A DNA stretch of 64,000 nucleotides from Microbacterium terregens (GTDB lineage: Bacteria; Pseudomonadota; Alphaproteobacteria; Sphingomonadales; Sphingomonadaceae). A model generated the notes under the pieces. That model was given only the letters and a program-made list of their open reading frames with translations. It ran no database searches and was not told where the DNA came from. The stretch is taken from positions 62,001 through 126,000 of the forward strand of contig NZ_BSEX01000012.1 of NCBI RefSeq assembly GCF_027922045.1. The letters run 5' to 3'. Positions 27,723 through 36,054 of the stretch are shown piece by piece; positions within the stretch are counted from its first letter, which is position 1; each line of letters begins with the position of its first letter. The position numbers were made by a program, and so were the translations under genes.

Positions 27723-28365
27723 GCCTTTGCCGATGGGGGAGCGTCATCGAAGGCCGCACCGTCCGAACGATCCGCCTGCGAAGCCGTAGCCCGAGGAGGA
27801 TCATCATCACCCCGAAGACCGCGGCGTAGATGCCGATCAGCCAGCCGAGCGCGAGGAAGCTTTCGACCGGGCGCGTCAGCAGCATCCAGGTCACGACGAC
27901 ACCGAGAACGACCGAGAGAAGGCCGCTCAGGATCAGCCAGATTTCGCCGTTGATTTCCTTTCGCAGGCGGATCGCTGCCGCGATCTCGAGGGCACCCGAG
28001 AACACGGACCAGAAGGCAATACTGGCCCAAAGGAACGTCGCTAGGACGAGCGTGGCAACGAAGGGCGAGATCACGACGACGATTCCCGTGGCGATGCCGA
28101 GCAGGCCGCTGACCATGAGCCAACCCCACCGCCGGCCCTTCCGGATGTTGTGAATGGCGGAGATCAGGCCTAACACGCCATCGGCGAAGGAAAAGGTGCC
28201 GAATACCAGCGTCAGAGCCAGGAGCGATTCAGCCGGCATCAGGAACGCAAGCGCGGCGATGATCAGCGCCAGCACGCCGCGCAGGATGAACAGCCACCAG
28301 TTGCGCGTCAGCGTGCAGAGCATCTCTTCGATGTCCCGGGCCGGGTTGAGCGAGTTGATGTTCAT
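27700..28365 (-). CDS. hdeD: HdeD-family membrane protein (first copy)
   Basis: 221 aa with six predicted membrane helices (from NWWLFILRGVLALIIAALAFLMP to LGWLIGIYAAVFGVMMILLGLRLR). The HdeD/DUF308 pattern W...L.RGVLA...G......P and G.....GI..... is repeated in both halves. HdeD is an acid- and stress-linked membrane protein also found in heat-resistance loci. The ATG overlaps the previous stop by 4 bp. The second copy at 51 kb is a diverged paralogue. Confidence 0.9.
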   Translation of the reverse strand: MNINSLNPARDIEEMLCTLTRNWWLFILRGVLALIIAALAFLMPAESLLALTLVFGTFSFADGVLGLISAIHNIRKGRRWGWLMVSGLLGIATGIVVVISPFVATLVLATFLWASIAFWSVFSGALEIAAAIRLRKEINGEIWLILSGLLSVVLGVVVTWMLLTRPVESFLALGWLIGIYAAVFGVMMILLGLRLRRRIVRTVRPSMTLPHRQRLEVPCGG

Positions 28366-29534
28366 TCGATGCGTCCTCCTGGATGATCGGGTGAGCTTTC
28401 GGCATGCGACAGGATGGCCGCCTCGCCGTGCATCGCAATGACGATCCGCTGCCGTTCGAGGATCGGTTGGGGCAGGCGCGCCGTGCGGGCGATTTCCTGT
28501 TCCAGGTTCGCGGTTTCGCCCGCGAACCCGGCCTCGATCAGTTTCGCGCGAAGAAAGGCGGCCGCGGACAGGGCGATCCGGTCGACCTCGGCCGGATCCA
28601 GGCCGAGCGCCGCGGCGGCCTCGGCCGGCGTGCTGTCGGCAAGGTGGATCCGCTCCAGCACGCGGCGCCAGAGCGCCGGAAGCTGGGCCATCGCGCGATG
28701 CAGCGACTGCGCCAGTTCATGCCGCTCAGCTTCTCTCTCGGGATCGGTCACGCTGTCGTCCGCGACGAGATCCTCGAGCCGCAACACGTCGTCGGGCTGG
28801 TGGAATTCGGACAATTCCTGATCGGTTTCGGTCGGATCCTCTGCGGGCTTCTCTGGCTCGGCGTCGAGCGAGGCGGCGTCCTCGGGCAGGGCCCGGCGGG
28901 CCGCACGTCCCTCCTCCTCAATGGTCTCGTGGGCCAGCCGCAAGAGCCAATCGCCGACCGAGAATTCCGTCGGCCGCGTCTCGAACCGTTCGAGCCCCTT
29001 CAGAACCATCGCATCGACCAGATCGTCGACCCCGAGCCTGCCCGGCGGCACCGATCCGCCGGCTTCGAGATAGGTCAGTTCGCGCCGGACGGCGTCATGG
29101 ACCCGGTCCAGATGATCCTCGATCAGGTCGAAATACATCGCCCGCCGGTTCGACTCGGCCGCATCGCGTGCCGGGGGCAGAAGCGCGCCGATGCGGCGGC
29201 GGCGGGCCGGGCGCTTCCAGTCCGGTTCATGCCTGATGCGCGCCACATGCCGGTCGAGCCTGTGGCGCAGGTCGGCAAAGGCTTTGCGCAGCACAGGCTC
29301 GACCTCGAATCCCTCTTCCTGCGCCGCGATCACCCCTGAGGGCAGTTGAAGGCGCAGGCTGACATGGATGCGCTTCTTGCCCTTCGTCTGCGAGACGGTC
29401 GCCTCGAGTCGCACGAGATCGTCGCGAAAGCGCTTCAGGTGCGACGCGAGCTGGCGGGCCTCCTCCTCGATCACTTCAGGGGCGCGGTGCCGGCCATGAC
29501 GGTCTAGGTTACGGAATGCCTTCAGGATTTTCAT
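28362..29534 (-). CDS. Ribosome-hibernation (HPF-like) domain fused to a sigma-70-like C-terminus
   Basis: 390 aa. Residues 20-110 look like an S30AE/HPF domain: HLKRFRDDLVRLEATVSQ, then IHVSLRLQLPSGVIAAQEEG and a helix VLRKAFADLRHRLDRHVARI. After an acidic linker, residues 150-200 (DDLVDAMVLKGLERFETRPTEFSVGDWLLRLAHETI) resemble sigma region 2, and 285-350 (LHRAMAQLPALWRRVLERI, TPAEAAAALGLDPAEVDRIALSAAAFL) match the helix-turn-helix of region 4. It could link ribosome dormancy with transcription. It is the first gene of the leftward operon and overlaps hdeD by 4 bp. Domain calls are by eye; the HPF call is firmer than the region 2 call. Confidence 0.7.
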   Translation of the reverse strand: MKILKAFRNLDRHGRHRAPEVIEEEARQLASHLKRFRDDLVRLEATVSQTKGKKRIHVSLRLQLPSGVIAAQEEGFEVEPVLRKAFADLRHRLDRHVARIRHEPDWKRPARRRRIGALLPPARDAAESNRRAMYFDLIEDHLDRVHDAVRRELTYLEAGGSVPPGRLGVDDLVDAMVLKGLERFETRPTEFSVGDWLLRLAHETIEEEGRAARRALPEDAASLDAEPEKPAEDPTETDQELSEFHQPDDVLRLEDLVADDSVTDPEREAERHELAQSLHRAMAQLPALWRRVLERIHLADSTPAEAAAALGLDPAEVDRIALSAAAFLRAKLIEAGFAGETANLEQEIARTARLPQPILERQRIVIAMHGEAAILSHAESSPDHPGGRIE

Positions 29535-29599
29535 GGGTCGCGTGCCTTTCGTGGAAGACCGGGCGCGAGATTGCGTCGCGCCCGGTCTGGGTGGCTGGC

Positions 29600-29755
29600 T
29601 CAGTCCGCCGTCTTTTCGTCCGCTGCGCCCTGCGGTGCATCCGCGCCGGCCATGCTGGAGGGTGCAGACTTCTCGGCAGCGCCGTCAGGCACTCCGGCCT
29701 GATCGGCCTGGCTGTCCTCGTCGGCACCCTTCGTGAACGTCTCGAGCGCCCTATG
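29600..29755 (-). pseudogene. C-terminal remnant of an unknown gene
   Basis: Frame reading RALETFTKGADEDSQADQ, then an Ala/Asp/Glu-rich tail ending ADEKTAD at a TGA. It opens directly out of the IS110 fragment, so the rest of the gene has been lost. Identity unknown. Confidence 0.4.
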
Positions 29756-30055
29756 CTGCTGAGCTCGTCGGCGAGGCGATCGTAGTCAGCCTTGGTGGCC
29801 ATGATCGTCATGCGCCGGCGGCGGCCGCCTTCGGGGCGTTCAATCAATACCTCTTGCCGGTGCTTCGACATATCGATGGCTACCAGCACGGCGTCGGCGG
29901 GGGTAGAACTGCGCTTGGTCATGGTCGGTCCGTCTCCAAAGGGTTGAGTCGACAACTTCACTTTAGAGACCTGCTGGCCGGTCATGGCCGCCTTCCAAGG
30001 AGCCGCTTCCCAATGTGCTACGGCACGGAGATGACCAGTCGGGCGATGCTCGAGT
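29756..30055 (-). mobile_element. IS110-family fragment (5' end only)
   Basis: Holds the start of an IS110 transposase from ATG 29922: MTKRSSTPADAVLVAIDMSK, EVLIERPEGGRRRRMTI and DYDRLADELSS, which is the RuvC-like N-terminus with the first catalytic Asp. The sequence then breaks off. About 130 bp of leader is retained. The rest of the element is gone, and the genes on both sides are truncated, pointing to an insertion followed by deletion. Confidence 0.68.
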
Positions 30056-30346
30056 GACCGCGCCAGCGGCGACGTTGCTGCGACGGTCAGCAACACAGTT
30101 TGCCGCTGCCCAGCGCTCGGCCGCGCGGCTGTAGCGATCATCCTCCTCACGCTCCCGGTCGGTTTGCACGAAGCGACCCGTGGGCGGTTTGTAGCCTGGG
30201 GGCGGCGGCACGTTGTACTGGTCATGCGGGCGTGTGCGATCGCTGTCGCCGGAGGGCGAGGCGGTCGAGGTCTGCGCTATCGCGGCATCCGCGCCCGCAA
30301 GAAGCAACGTGGCGACAATGGCACTGCGGAGCGGGCGTGCACGCAT
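29963..30346 (-). pseudogene. Exported protein truncated by IS110 sequence
   Basis: Signal peptide RPLRSAIVATLLLAGADAAIA, then a Pro-rich stretch PPPPGYKPPTGRF and RYSRAAERWAAANCVADRRSNVAAGAV. The last residues resemble the beginning of a glycine-zipper hairpin in related exported proteins. At about 30056 the frame runs into IS110 leader sequence and ends 30 codons later. The box at 30423 lies 77 bp upstream of its start. Confidence 0.5.
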
Positions 30347-30422
30347 ATGAGAGCTCTTCCGCTCGATGGGCCGACGCGACCGAGATCACTCGCTCCGCTA
30401 GGCTCGCGCTTGCTCCCCAACA

Positions 30423-30436
30423 CTGATCTAGCTCAC
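30423..30436. promoter_or_regulatory. CTGA-N6-TCAG-type box, one mismatch
   Basis: CTGATCTAGCTCAC. Leftward, TAGCGG begins 22 bp after it. It precedes the truncated exported-protein gene. Confidence 0.5.
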
Positions 30437-30571
30437 CTTGCGAGGTAATCCTGCGGGACCGGCTGACGGGTTGGCGAGCGACGACGGTCTCTCCACGGGC
30501 AGAGTGTACGCCGCGCACACAACCTATCCGACAAGCGGATGCTGCACCGCCGGTCGAGCCGACCTCAGCGA

Positions 30572-31423
30572 TCAGGCGATCAGCTGCTCGTGCACGTTGC
30601 CGCCGGAATAAGCGACGAGCAGCTCGCACGAGCCGGGCAAGCTGACGTCTACCTGCTCGGTGACGATCCAGACGCCGCCGTGCCCGATCGGCTGCGATCC
30701 CACCAAGGCCTCGCCTCGCAGCGGGATCAGCCAGACTGGCTCACCTTGCCGCGGCGACAGAACGCCCGAACATGCAAAGGACCAGCGCTCCACAACGAAA
30801 GGCCCGTCGGCGGCGAGAACGCGCCTGCCTGGTGCGACATCGAACGGGAGAAACGGCGCGACATAGGGAACCGGGCTCGCTGCCTCGATTGCCTCGTCCA
30901 GATGCAGCTGCCGTCCGCTACCATAGTCATAGAGGCGATAGGTTACGTCGACATTTTGCTGGATCTCGAGCAGGCTGAGACCGGCGCCGATAGCGTGGAT
31001 CGTGCCGGCAGGCGCGTACCAGAAGTCGCCAGCCTTGACCCTCTTCCAGTCTAGCAGGGAGACAATGGAGCCGTCTTCTGCAGCAGCGCGCAGGTCCTCC
31101 CTGGTCACCGGTTCGACAAGCCCCATGGCGATGCTCGCGAACGGTTCGGCCTCCAGGATGTGCCACGCCTCGCTTTTGCCCCGCGGCAGGCCATGCGCGC
31201 GCGCAATCTCGTCATCAGGATGCACCTGGACCGACAGTCGCTCGCTTGTGAACAAGCGCTTCACCAGGATCGCGGGGTCCACGATACCGCTGTTCGCCGG
31301 AGCCTGGAACCAGATCTCGCCGATGGGCTCTTCACCATCGGAAACCGTATCGAACCCTGGTCCGAGCACTCGTCGACCCCAGGGCTTCCTCACGACCTTC
31401 GTCTCCATGCGGACAACCTGCAC
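30572..31423 (-). CDS. manA: Class I mannose-6-phosphate isomerase
   Basis: 283 aa. Start GTG 31423 chosen because AAGGAG lies 6 bases upstream and the N-terminus then aligns with family members; GTG 31438 and ATG 31408 are alternatives. Zinc-site motifs: VKRLFTSERLSVQVHPDD, GKSEAWHILEA, and APAGTIHAIGAGLSLLEIQQ then DVTYRLYDYG. It interconverts fructose-6-phosphate and mannose-6-phosphate, feeding the GDP-mannose route. It directly follows the exported-protein gene whose stop is at 31439. Confidence 0.93.
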   Translation of the reverse strand: MQVVRMETKVVRKPWGRRVLGPGFDTVSDGEEPIGEIWFQAPANSGIVDPAILVKRLFTSERLSVQVHPDDEIARAHGLPRGKSEAWHILEAEPFASIAMGLVEPVTREDLRAAAEDGSIVSLLDWKRVKAGDFWYAPAGTIHAIGAGLSLLEIQQNVDVTYRLYDYGSGRQLHLDEAIEAASPVPYVAPFLPFDVAPGRRVLAADGPFVVERWSFACSGVLSPRQGEPVWLIPLRGEALVGSQPIGHGGVWIVTEQVDVSLPGSCELLVAYSGGNVHEQLIA

Positions 31424-31438
31424 GACGGGCTCCTTCAC

Positions 31439-31957
31439 CTAGAAGTCGGTGCGGCAGCGGCGGGCGTGATGCACCCCCCTGAGAAAGCCGCGCCTTGCAT
31501 AGCCGGCATCGATGGCGGCGTTCAGGCGGCGCTGCGCTGGTGCCGCGCCGGTAATCTCGCGCACGATGCCCCGGAAGGGGATCAAGGCGTTGACGACTGA
31601 CCGACCACCAGCCTCCGCGATCTTTCCGGCCCGGTTTTCTCGGCGTTGGCGCGCGGTCGTGAAGTCGGGACCGAGGACGTCATTCAGCTCCCGGATGGCT
31701 GCAGTCAGGGCGGTGCAATTGCCAAGCCCCTCGATGCTGTAAGGGTCATCCGCAGCCTTGAGGAGCAACGGCGGGATTTCAGTCTTGGCGACACCCACAT
31801 CGTGCGCAGGCTGGGCGACGATCTTGCCCGCTCGGTTCAGCGTCTCTGCCGCAGGGCTCTGAGGCTCCCGATCCTGGCCTGTCGCGGAGGTGCTGGCCAC
31901 CGTCGCAATCAGCGCTAGCGCAATGGAACGCGTGCGCGGTTGAGGGCCGTTCGACAC
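31439..31957 (-). CDS. Exported hypothetical protein
   Basis: 172 aa from GTG 31957 with AGGA nearby. Signal peptide RTRSIALALIATVASTSATG. The mature part carries NRAGKIVAQPAHDVGVAKTEIPPLL, LGPDF and NALIPFRGIVREITGA, then a basic end with RRGFLRG. I recognise this as a conserved exported proteobacterial protein but know no function. A perfect box with TAGCCT 21 bp beyond it lies about 87 bp upstream, and manA follows immediately, so box, this gene and manA probably form one unit. Confidence 0.65.
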   Translation of the reverse strand: MSNGPQPRTRSIALALIATVASTSATGQDREPQSPAAETLNRAGKIVAQPAHDVGVAKTEIPPLLLKAADDPYSIEGLGNCTALTAAIRELNDVLGPDFTTARQRRENRAGKIAEAGGRSVVNALIPFRGIVREITGAAPAQRRLNAAIDAGYARRGFLRGVHHARRCRTDF

Positions 31958-32043
31958 CTTCCTCGACTCCTAACCTGGGTGCTGAAGCGGACCTTCGCCG
32001 CGCTGAACACCCGCACAGGCTATAGGGCCCACCATCGGGATAA

Positions 32044-32057
32044 CTGATCCATGTCAG
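32044..32057. promoter_or_regulatory. CTGA-N6-TCAG box upstream of the 31957-31439 gene and manA
   Basis: CTGATCCATGTCAG, exact. Leftward, TAGCCT begins exactly 21 bp after it. Confidence 0.85.
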
Positions 32058-32199
32058 CCTGAAACAGGCGTCTTGCTGTCGTATCGAGATGGGCGACACC
32101 TGCCCGAACGAGACCTTCCAAGCTGGGCTAGGATCGACACCAGTGCGTTGGTTATGGTGCTTTGGTTCATGGGTGGCAACGAACAAGAGACGGCAGCAC

Positions 32200-32965
32200 A
32201 TGCGGCTGAAAATGGCACTGGTTTTAGCCATCTTCGGTGGCCACTGCTTGCGGCAAAAGCGATGAGGGGGGAAACCTGGTCAACCAGACGAGCGCCGTGG
32301 CTGGCGCCAGGAGGGACGTTGGCGGGGCTCAATCTGGAGCAATTCCCTCGCCGGCCAGGCCGTCAACAGCTCGCGCGCAATCAGAGGTGGAACCATCGAT
32401 GCGGCTCTCATGCTCGGCCGAGATCGGTGCTGCGGCCGCCGCGAAGAAGGTGGCATTGTGCCGCAACGTTTCGCCGGCCACCCATCCGCCCTGCAATGCG
32501 GCAAACAGTTGCGCCCTCATCGAGGATAAAATCGCACGCGGCTGCGCGTTCCTGGCGAGTGGCGATCGCCCGCTGCCAGCCAGTTGCAGCCCTGATCCCA
32601 GGAGCCCTGAGGCAGCTGCAGACGTTGTTCGCCGCTATTATGCCGCTATCAACGCCCACGACTACGAGACCGCATGGTCGCAGTGGGGCGCGGACGGCCC
32701 TCGCGGCCAGACTTTCGCGGCCTTCCAGGAAGGATTCGCACGCACCAGAGAGGCAGGCGTCGCAATTGGAGAGCTGGGGCCGAGCGAAGGCGCGGCCGGC
32801 ACAATATATCAGTCCGTGCCGGTCACCGTGGATGCCACTTTGGTGGACGGCACACGGCAACGCTTCCAGGGACGGTTCGTCATACGGCGGGCGAACAATG
32901 TCGACGGGGTCGTCGAGCCGCGCTGGCGGATCGATTCCGCTCAATTGCAGCCCGTAGGACCGTGA
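32200..32965 (+). pseudogene. Lipoprotein with NTF2/SnoaL-like domain, leader out of frame
   Basis: From ATG 32200 the frame gives MRLKMALVLAIFGG, a signal core, but then stops. One base inserted near 32235 would join it to VATACGKSDEGGNLVNQTSA, creating a proper lipobox (ATAC). The mature part has a Cys-rich block (ALCRNVSPATHPPCN, SCALIEDKIARGCAFLA) and a C-terminal DVVRRYYAAINAHDYETAWSQW domain of the NTF2/SnoaL type. Without the leader, GTG 32237 could give a cytosolic product of 242 aa. It faces right, divergent from the box at 32044. Confidence 0.6.
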
Positions 32966-33032
32966 ACGCCACCTGCGCCCAGCATGAGGGGCACGGACGA
33001 GCACGAGCCGATAGGCTCCAGAGAACCGGCTG

Positions 33033-34321
33033 CTACTCCATTGCTGCCAGGAGGGCATCGAGGCTCAGAGTCGAAAAGGCTGTGAAGCTGTCTGCGACAC
33101 CATAAGGCAGCAGTATCTCGTTGCCGCTGAGCAGCGCCCCACAACTGTAGACCACGTTTGGAACGTAGCCGTCCCGTTCTTCAGGTGAGGGTCGTAGCAG
33201 CGGCTCGCGTGTGCGGGCGATCACGCGGCTCGGATCCGACCGGTCGAGCAGGCATGCGCCGATGCAATATTCCCGCATCGCGCCGACGCCATGCGTGAAG
33301 ACGAGCCAGCCATGCGCAGTCTCTATCGGCGACCCGCAATTCCCCAGCTGGGTGAATTCCCACGTCCATCGGGGATCGACAATCCTGACGCCGCCGTCCC
33401 ACCGATGAAGGTCATCGGAACGCAGGAGCCAGATGTTCTCGTTGTCGTGACGACCGAGCATCGCATAACGGCCCTCGATGAGACGCGGGAACAGCGCCAT
33501 TCCCTTCGAGGCGGCGATCGGCCCCTCCAGCCGATGCATCTTGAAATCTACGAAGTTGCTTGTCGTGAGGAGCTCCTGCGCGATCCCGTGACTCCCGACG
33601 GCCGTATAGGTCCCGGCGAACAGCATCGAACCGTCCTCCCGGTGCAGCCTGGTGAGCCGGAGGTCTTCGATACCGCCGCGCTGCCGCTCCAGTATGGGAA
33701 AGAGGACGGTTTCGGACAGGTCATGACTATCTTCGCAATGGAGGTGCACGACGCCGTCCTCCGTCTCCGGGAACTCGATACGGGGCGTCGCCGCTAGCCG
33801 GCTCGCGGCGTCGAGGACAATGTCGCCGCCCGGACGCCAGCTTCCGGTTCGGAACGCAATCGAGGAGAGGTGTCCTTCGCCGATTGCGCGTAGCGACAGA
33901 ATGAATCGCAAAGACCCGGGGGCACAGCCGAACTGCTCGGGGTGCATCACGATGCGTGGATTGAACAAAGCAGCGGACTGGTAGGAATACTCCTCGCTGA
34001 AATAGGCACCGATAAACCTGGCGCGCGTTCCGCTCGCCAAGAAGCCGCCGCCAAGCAGCTCTCGCGTGTTCTCGTATCGTTGGAGGAAGACCTTCTCGAC
34101 ATCTCGATGGCGGCCACAGAGGACGGTCAGCAGCCGGGAATACTCCGCCGACAGGTCGTCTTCGGGTAGGCTGAGGACGCGTGCAATGATGCGCTGGGCT
34201 CGGGTTGGCCTGCCTCGATTGCATTCGGCGAGTCCCCGGGCATGAACGTCCGAACGACCGTTCTACGATGATCGGGTCGGATGAAGTGCGGACTCCGTCG
34301 AACCGGAACATCCGCACTCAT
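33033..34321 (-). pseudogene. GH130 beta-mannoside phosphorylase/mannosidase, frameshifted
   Basis: The start at 34321 gives MSADVPVRRSPHFIRPDHRR, then TFMPGDSPNAIEAGQ. Near 34199 one base is out and the frame changes to AQRIIARVLSLPEDDLSAEY, then LCGRHRDVEKVFLQRY and ASGTRARFIGAYFSEEYSYQ, continuing intact to 33033. The body has ESRGGIEDLR-like RGGIEDLRLTRLH, GRHDNENIWLL, WEFTQLGNCGSPIETAHGWLVFTHGV and DGYVPNVVYSCGA, all typical of GH130. The family cleaves or phosphorolyses beta-1,2- or beta-1,4-mannosides. A shortened product from the GTG/ATG near 34040 would lack the N-terminal 95 residues. Confidence 0.78.
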
Positions 34322-34347
34322 CCTTCAGGGCGCTCCCAGCGCAAGCG

Positions 34348-35256
34348 TCACTTCTTCTGCTGAGGCTGGCTCGACTCTCCCGCCTTCTTGAAGAGCCCGC
34401 GGATCTTGTCAAAGATGCTGGTCGCAGCGCCCTTGTTCTTGGTGCCGTCCTCGATCTCGTCGACCGTCTTCAGCAGATCCTTCATTTCGCTCTTGCTGGC
34501 ATATCCGAGCGCCTGGCCCAGCCGCAGCTGTTCGCGCGCCGTCGTCAGCAATTGCTGGATTTTCGCGTCGTCGCCGGCGCCCCGCTTTGCGTTCGACGCC
34601 AGCTTCCGGGCCTCCTCGATAGCCGCGCTAGCGCGCGTGAGTGGCAGCGGATGGATCACGTCGCGAATGACGATCGTGCTGAGCGCCGCCTCGAGTGCCG
34701 CCTTCGCTTCCTCCAGCTTGTTCTGCGAAACGAGAACCGCGGCCGCCTTGATCGCGTCGGGGTAGGTTGCCAGCGGGAGATTGCCGACCCGCACGACGGT
34801 TTCGCTGGCAAGCCCGTCGATCAGGTGGCGTGCCTCCTGAACGCGCCCATCCTCGAGTGCGTCCTCCGCAGACTTGCGCAGGGCGTTCACGGCGTCGACC
34901 GAGCCGAGAACGTCGTAGGTGACGACGCTCACATCGACGGGCGCAAGCGCAAGACTGGGATTGCGCGCGAGAACGATCTCCAGCTTGCCAGTGGCGCGCT
35001 CGAGTGCCGCCGTCGCGGCCTTTCCGTCCTTCTTGTCGAGGGCGGCGAGCGCGTTCTCGGTCTCCTGCAGCGCTGCGACAGCGTCCTGCAGAAGTTCTTC
35101 GCGATCGACCGGTGGGGGCGCTGTCACATTCGCCGTCGTGGTCGGCTCCGCCGTCGCATTCGTCGCGGCGGCCTGGTTCTCGTTGTCCTGTTTGGAGCAG
35201 CCCGCAACCAGGATCAGTGCCGAGGCTGCGGTCGCGGCGAATAGACTGCGTTTCAT
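34348..35256 (-). CDS. yfdX: YfdX-family lipoprotein
   Basis: 302 aa from ATG 35256. Lipoprotein signal FAATAASALILVAGC (lipobox VAGC), a Thr/Ala/Pro linker, then the YfdX domain (about residues 55-270). It is all helical, with DAVAALQETENALAALDKKD, VSVVTYDVLGSVDAVN, AALEAALSTIVIRDVIHPLPLTRA-type segments. YfdX proteins are periplasmic, acid- and heat-linked, and are present in the heat-resistance islands of enterobacteria. Membrane anchoring by a lipid is a variation. It lies 31 bp after the DUF5335 gene. Confidence 0.88.
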   Translation of the reverse strand: MKRSLFAATAASALILVAGCSKQDNENQAAATNATAEPTTTANVTAPPPVDREELLQDAVAALQETENALAALDKKDGKAATAALERATGKLEIVLARNPSLALAPVDVSVVTYDVLGSVDAVNALRKSAEDALEDGRVQEARHLIDGLASETVVRVGNLPLATYPDAIKAAAVLVSQNKLEEAKAALEAALSTIVIRDVIHPLPLTRASAAIEEARKLASNAKRGAGDDAKIQQLLTTAREQLRLGQALGYASKSEMKDLLKTVDEIEDGTKNKGAATSIFDKIRGLFKKAGESSQPQQKK

Positions 35257-35287
35257 GATCATCCCTTTGTTGGTTGAGAATACAGGC

Positions 35288-35623
35288 TCATTGGTCAGGT
35301 GCCGGCAGCGCGAGTGGCCGCTTCAGCTTGATGAGGTGGTTGGTCCCGTCCCGGTCGATCACGGCGATCGCGGAGAGACCATCGGGCGAGGCCTCGACAT
35401 AGATCGATTGCGGGTGCCGAATCATGTGGTCCAGCCCTTCGAGGGTTACTCCCACCAGGTCATCCTTATGATCGTAGAAGATGCCGGTGATCGGGAGGTA
35501 TTGCGCCTCGATCTGGTCCCCGAGCTCGAGCGATGCGACTTCGATCTCGGCTCTTAGGCCGATCATGGCTCGAGAAGCGCGGTTCAGATATTCCGACCAT
35601 TCCGCTTTAGGAACGACGTTCAC
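35288..35623 (-). CDS. DUF5335-family protein
   Basis: 111 aa from GTG 35623 with AGGAG 8 bases upstream. Has the DUF5335 run: WSEYLNRASRAMIGLRAEIEV, LELGDQIEAQYLPITGIFYDHKDD, then LVGVTLEGLDHMIRHPQSIYVEAS and DRDGTNHLIKLKRPL. A small beta-rich cytosolic protein often encoded near HdeD, Hsp20 or PRC-barrel genes. Function unknown. It is followed by yfdX. Confidence 0.72.
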   Translation of the reverse strand: MNVVPKAEWSEYLNRASRAMIGLRAEIEVASLELGDQIEAQYLPITGIFYDHKDDLVGVTLEGLDHMIRHPQSIYVEASPDGLSAIAVIDRDGTNHLIKLKRPLALPAPDQ

Positions 35624-35873
35624 TGTTCAACTCCTGTAAGTTGGCAAGAGACTTCTCGCCGATGTTTCCATCTGGCCGAGAATAAGGCCGACCAAGCCTT
35701 GCTCCTCCGTCCGAAGTGGCTCGACGCATGAAGCGTCCGCGAGCATTCGGCAGGAAGTCCGGGATCGTTGTTCCGGTTCTGTGCAGCCGATGTGGGATCG
35801 GCCGCCCGCGGCACAGGAAGCCCGTGACAGGCGAGTTCGCGATCCTGGCCGTTTTCCAGCTCAACTCTTTCAT
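35607..35873 (-). CDS. Possible small protein, 88 aa
   Basis: ATG 35873 follows GGAG at 8 bases and lies 51 bp from a perfect box, the right distance for a promoter-proximal gene. The frame (MKELSWKTARIANSPVTGF...) ends overlapping the DUF5335 start. The second half has weaker codon bias. No homologue recognised, so this remains tentative. Confidence 0.3.
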   Translation of the reverse strand: MKELSWKTARIANSPVTGFLCRGRPIPHRLHRTGTTIPDFLPNARGRFMRRATSDGGARLGRPYSRPDGNIGEKSLANLQELNSERRS

Positions 35874-35923
35874 CGAGATACTCCAGGTCGCACCTAGAAT
35901 CGCAGGGCTCGCCGTGGCCTGCG

Positions 35924-35937
35924 CTGACATACCTCAG
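35924..35937. promoter_or_regulatory. CTGA-N6-TCAG box between DUF5335/YfdX and the Crp/Fnr gene
   Basis: CTGACATACCTCAG, exact and identical to the box at 48964. Leftward, GATTCT lies 22 bp beyond it. Rightward it is about 118 bp before the regulator's start, so it may also give autoregulation. Confidence 0.78.
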
Positions 35938-35986
35938 ATTCTGAGCGGTCGGACTGTGACACCACCCTTAGAGATTGCCCTATGCC

Positions 35987-36000
35987 GTGACATATGTTAC
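35987..36000. promoter_or_regulatory. Second palindrome before the first Crp/Fnr gene
   Basis: GTGACATATGTTAC, a near-perfect inverted repeat, 55 bp before the ATG at 36055. A related string GTGACATGTGGTC lies at about 36724, before the second regulator. It could be an operator for either regulator. Confidence 0.35.
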
Positions 36001-36054
36001 GCAGCACGACATGTGGAACGCTGATCATCAGGCATGGAGAGGGAGACGCCCGCG

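Noticed and set aside
36021..36031. CTGATCATCAG just before the first Crp/Fnr gene as another regulatory box
   Set aside because: The half sites are 3 bp apart, not 6, so a dimer reading CTGA-N6-TCAG could not fit it.
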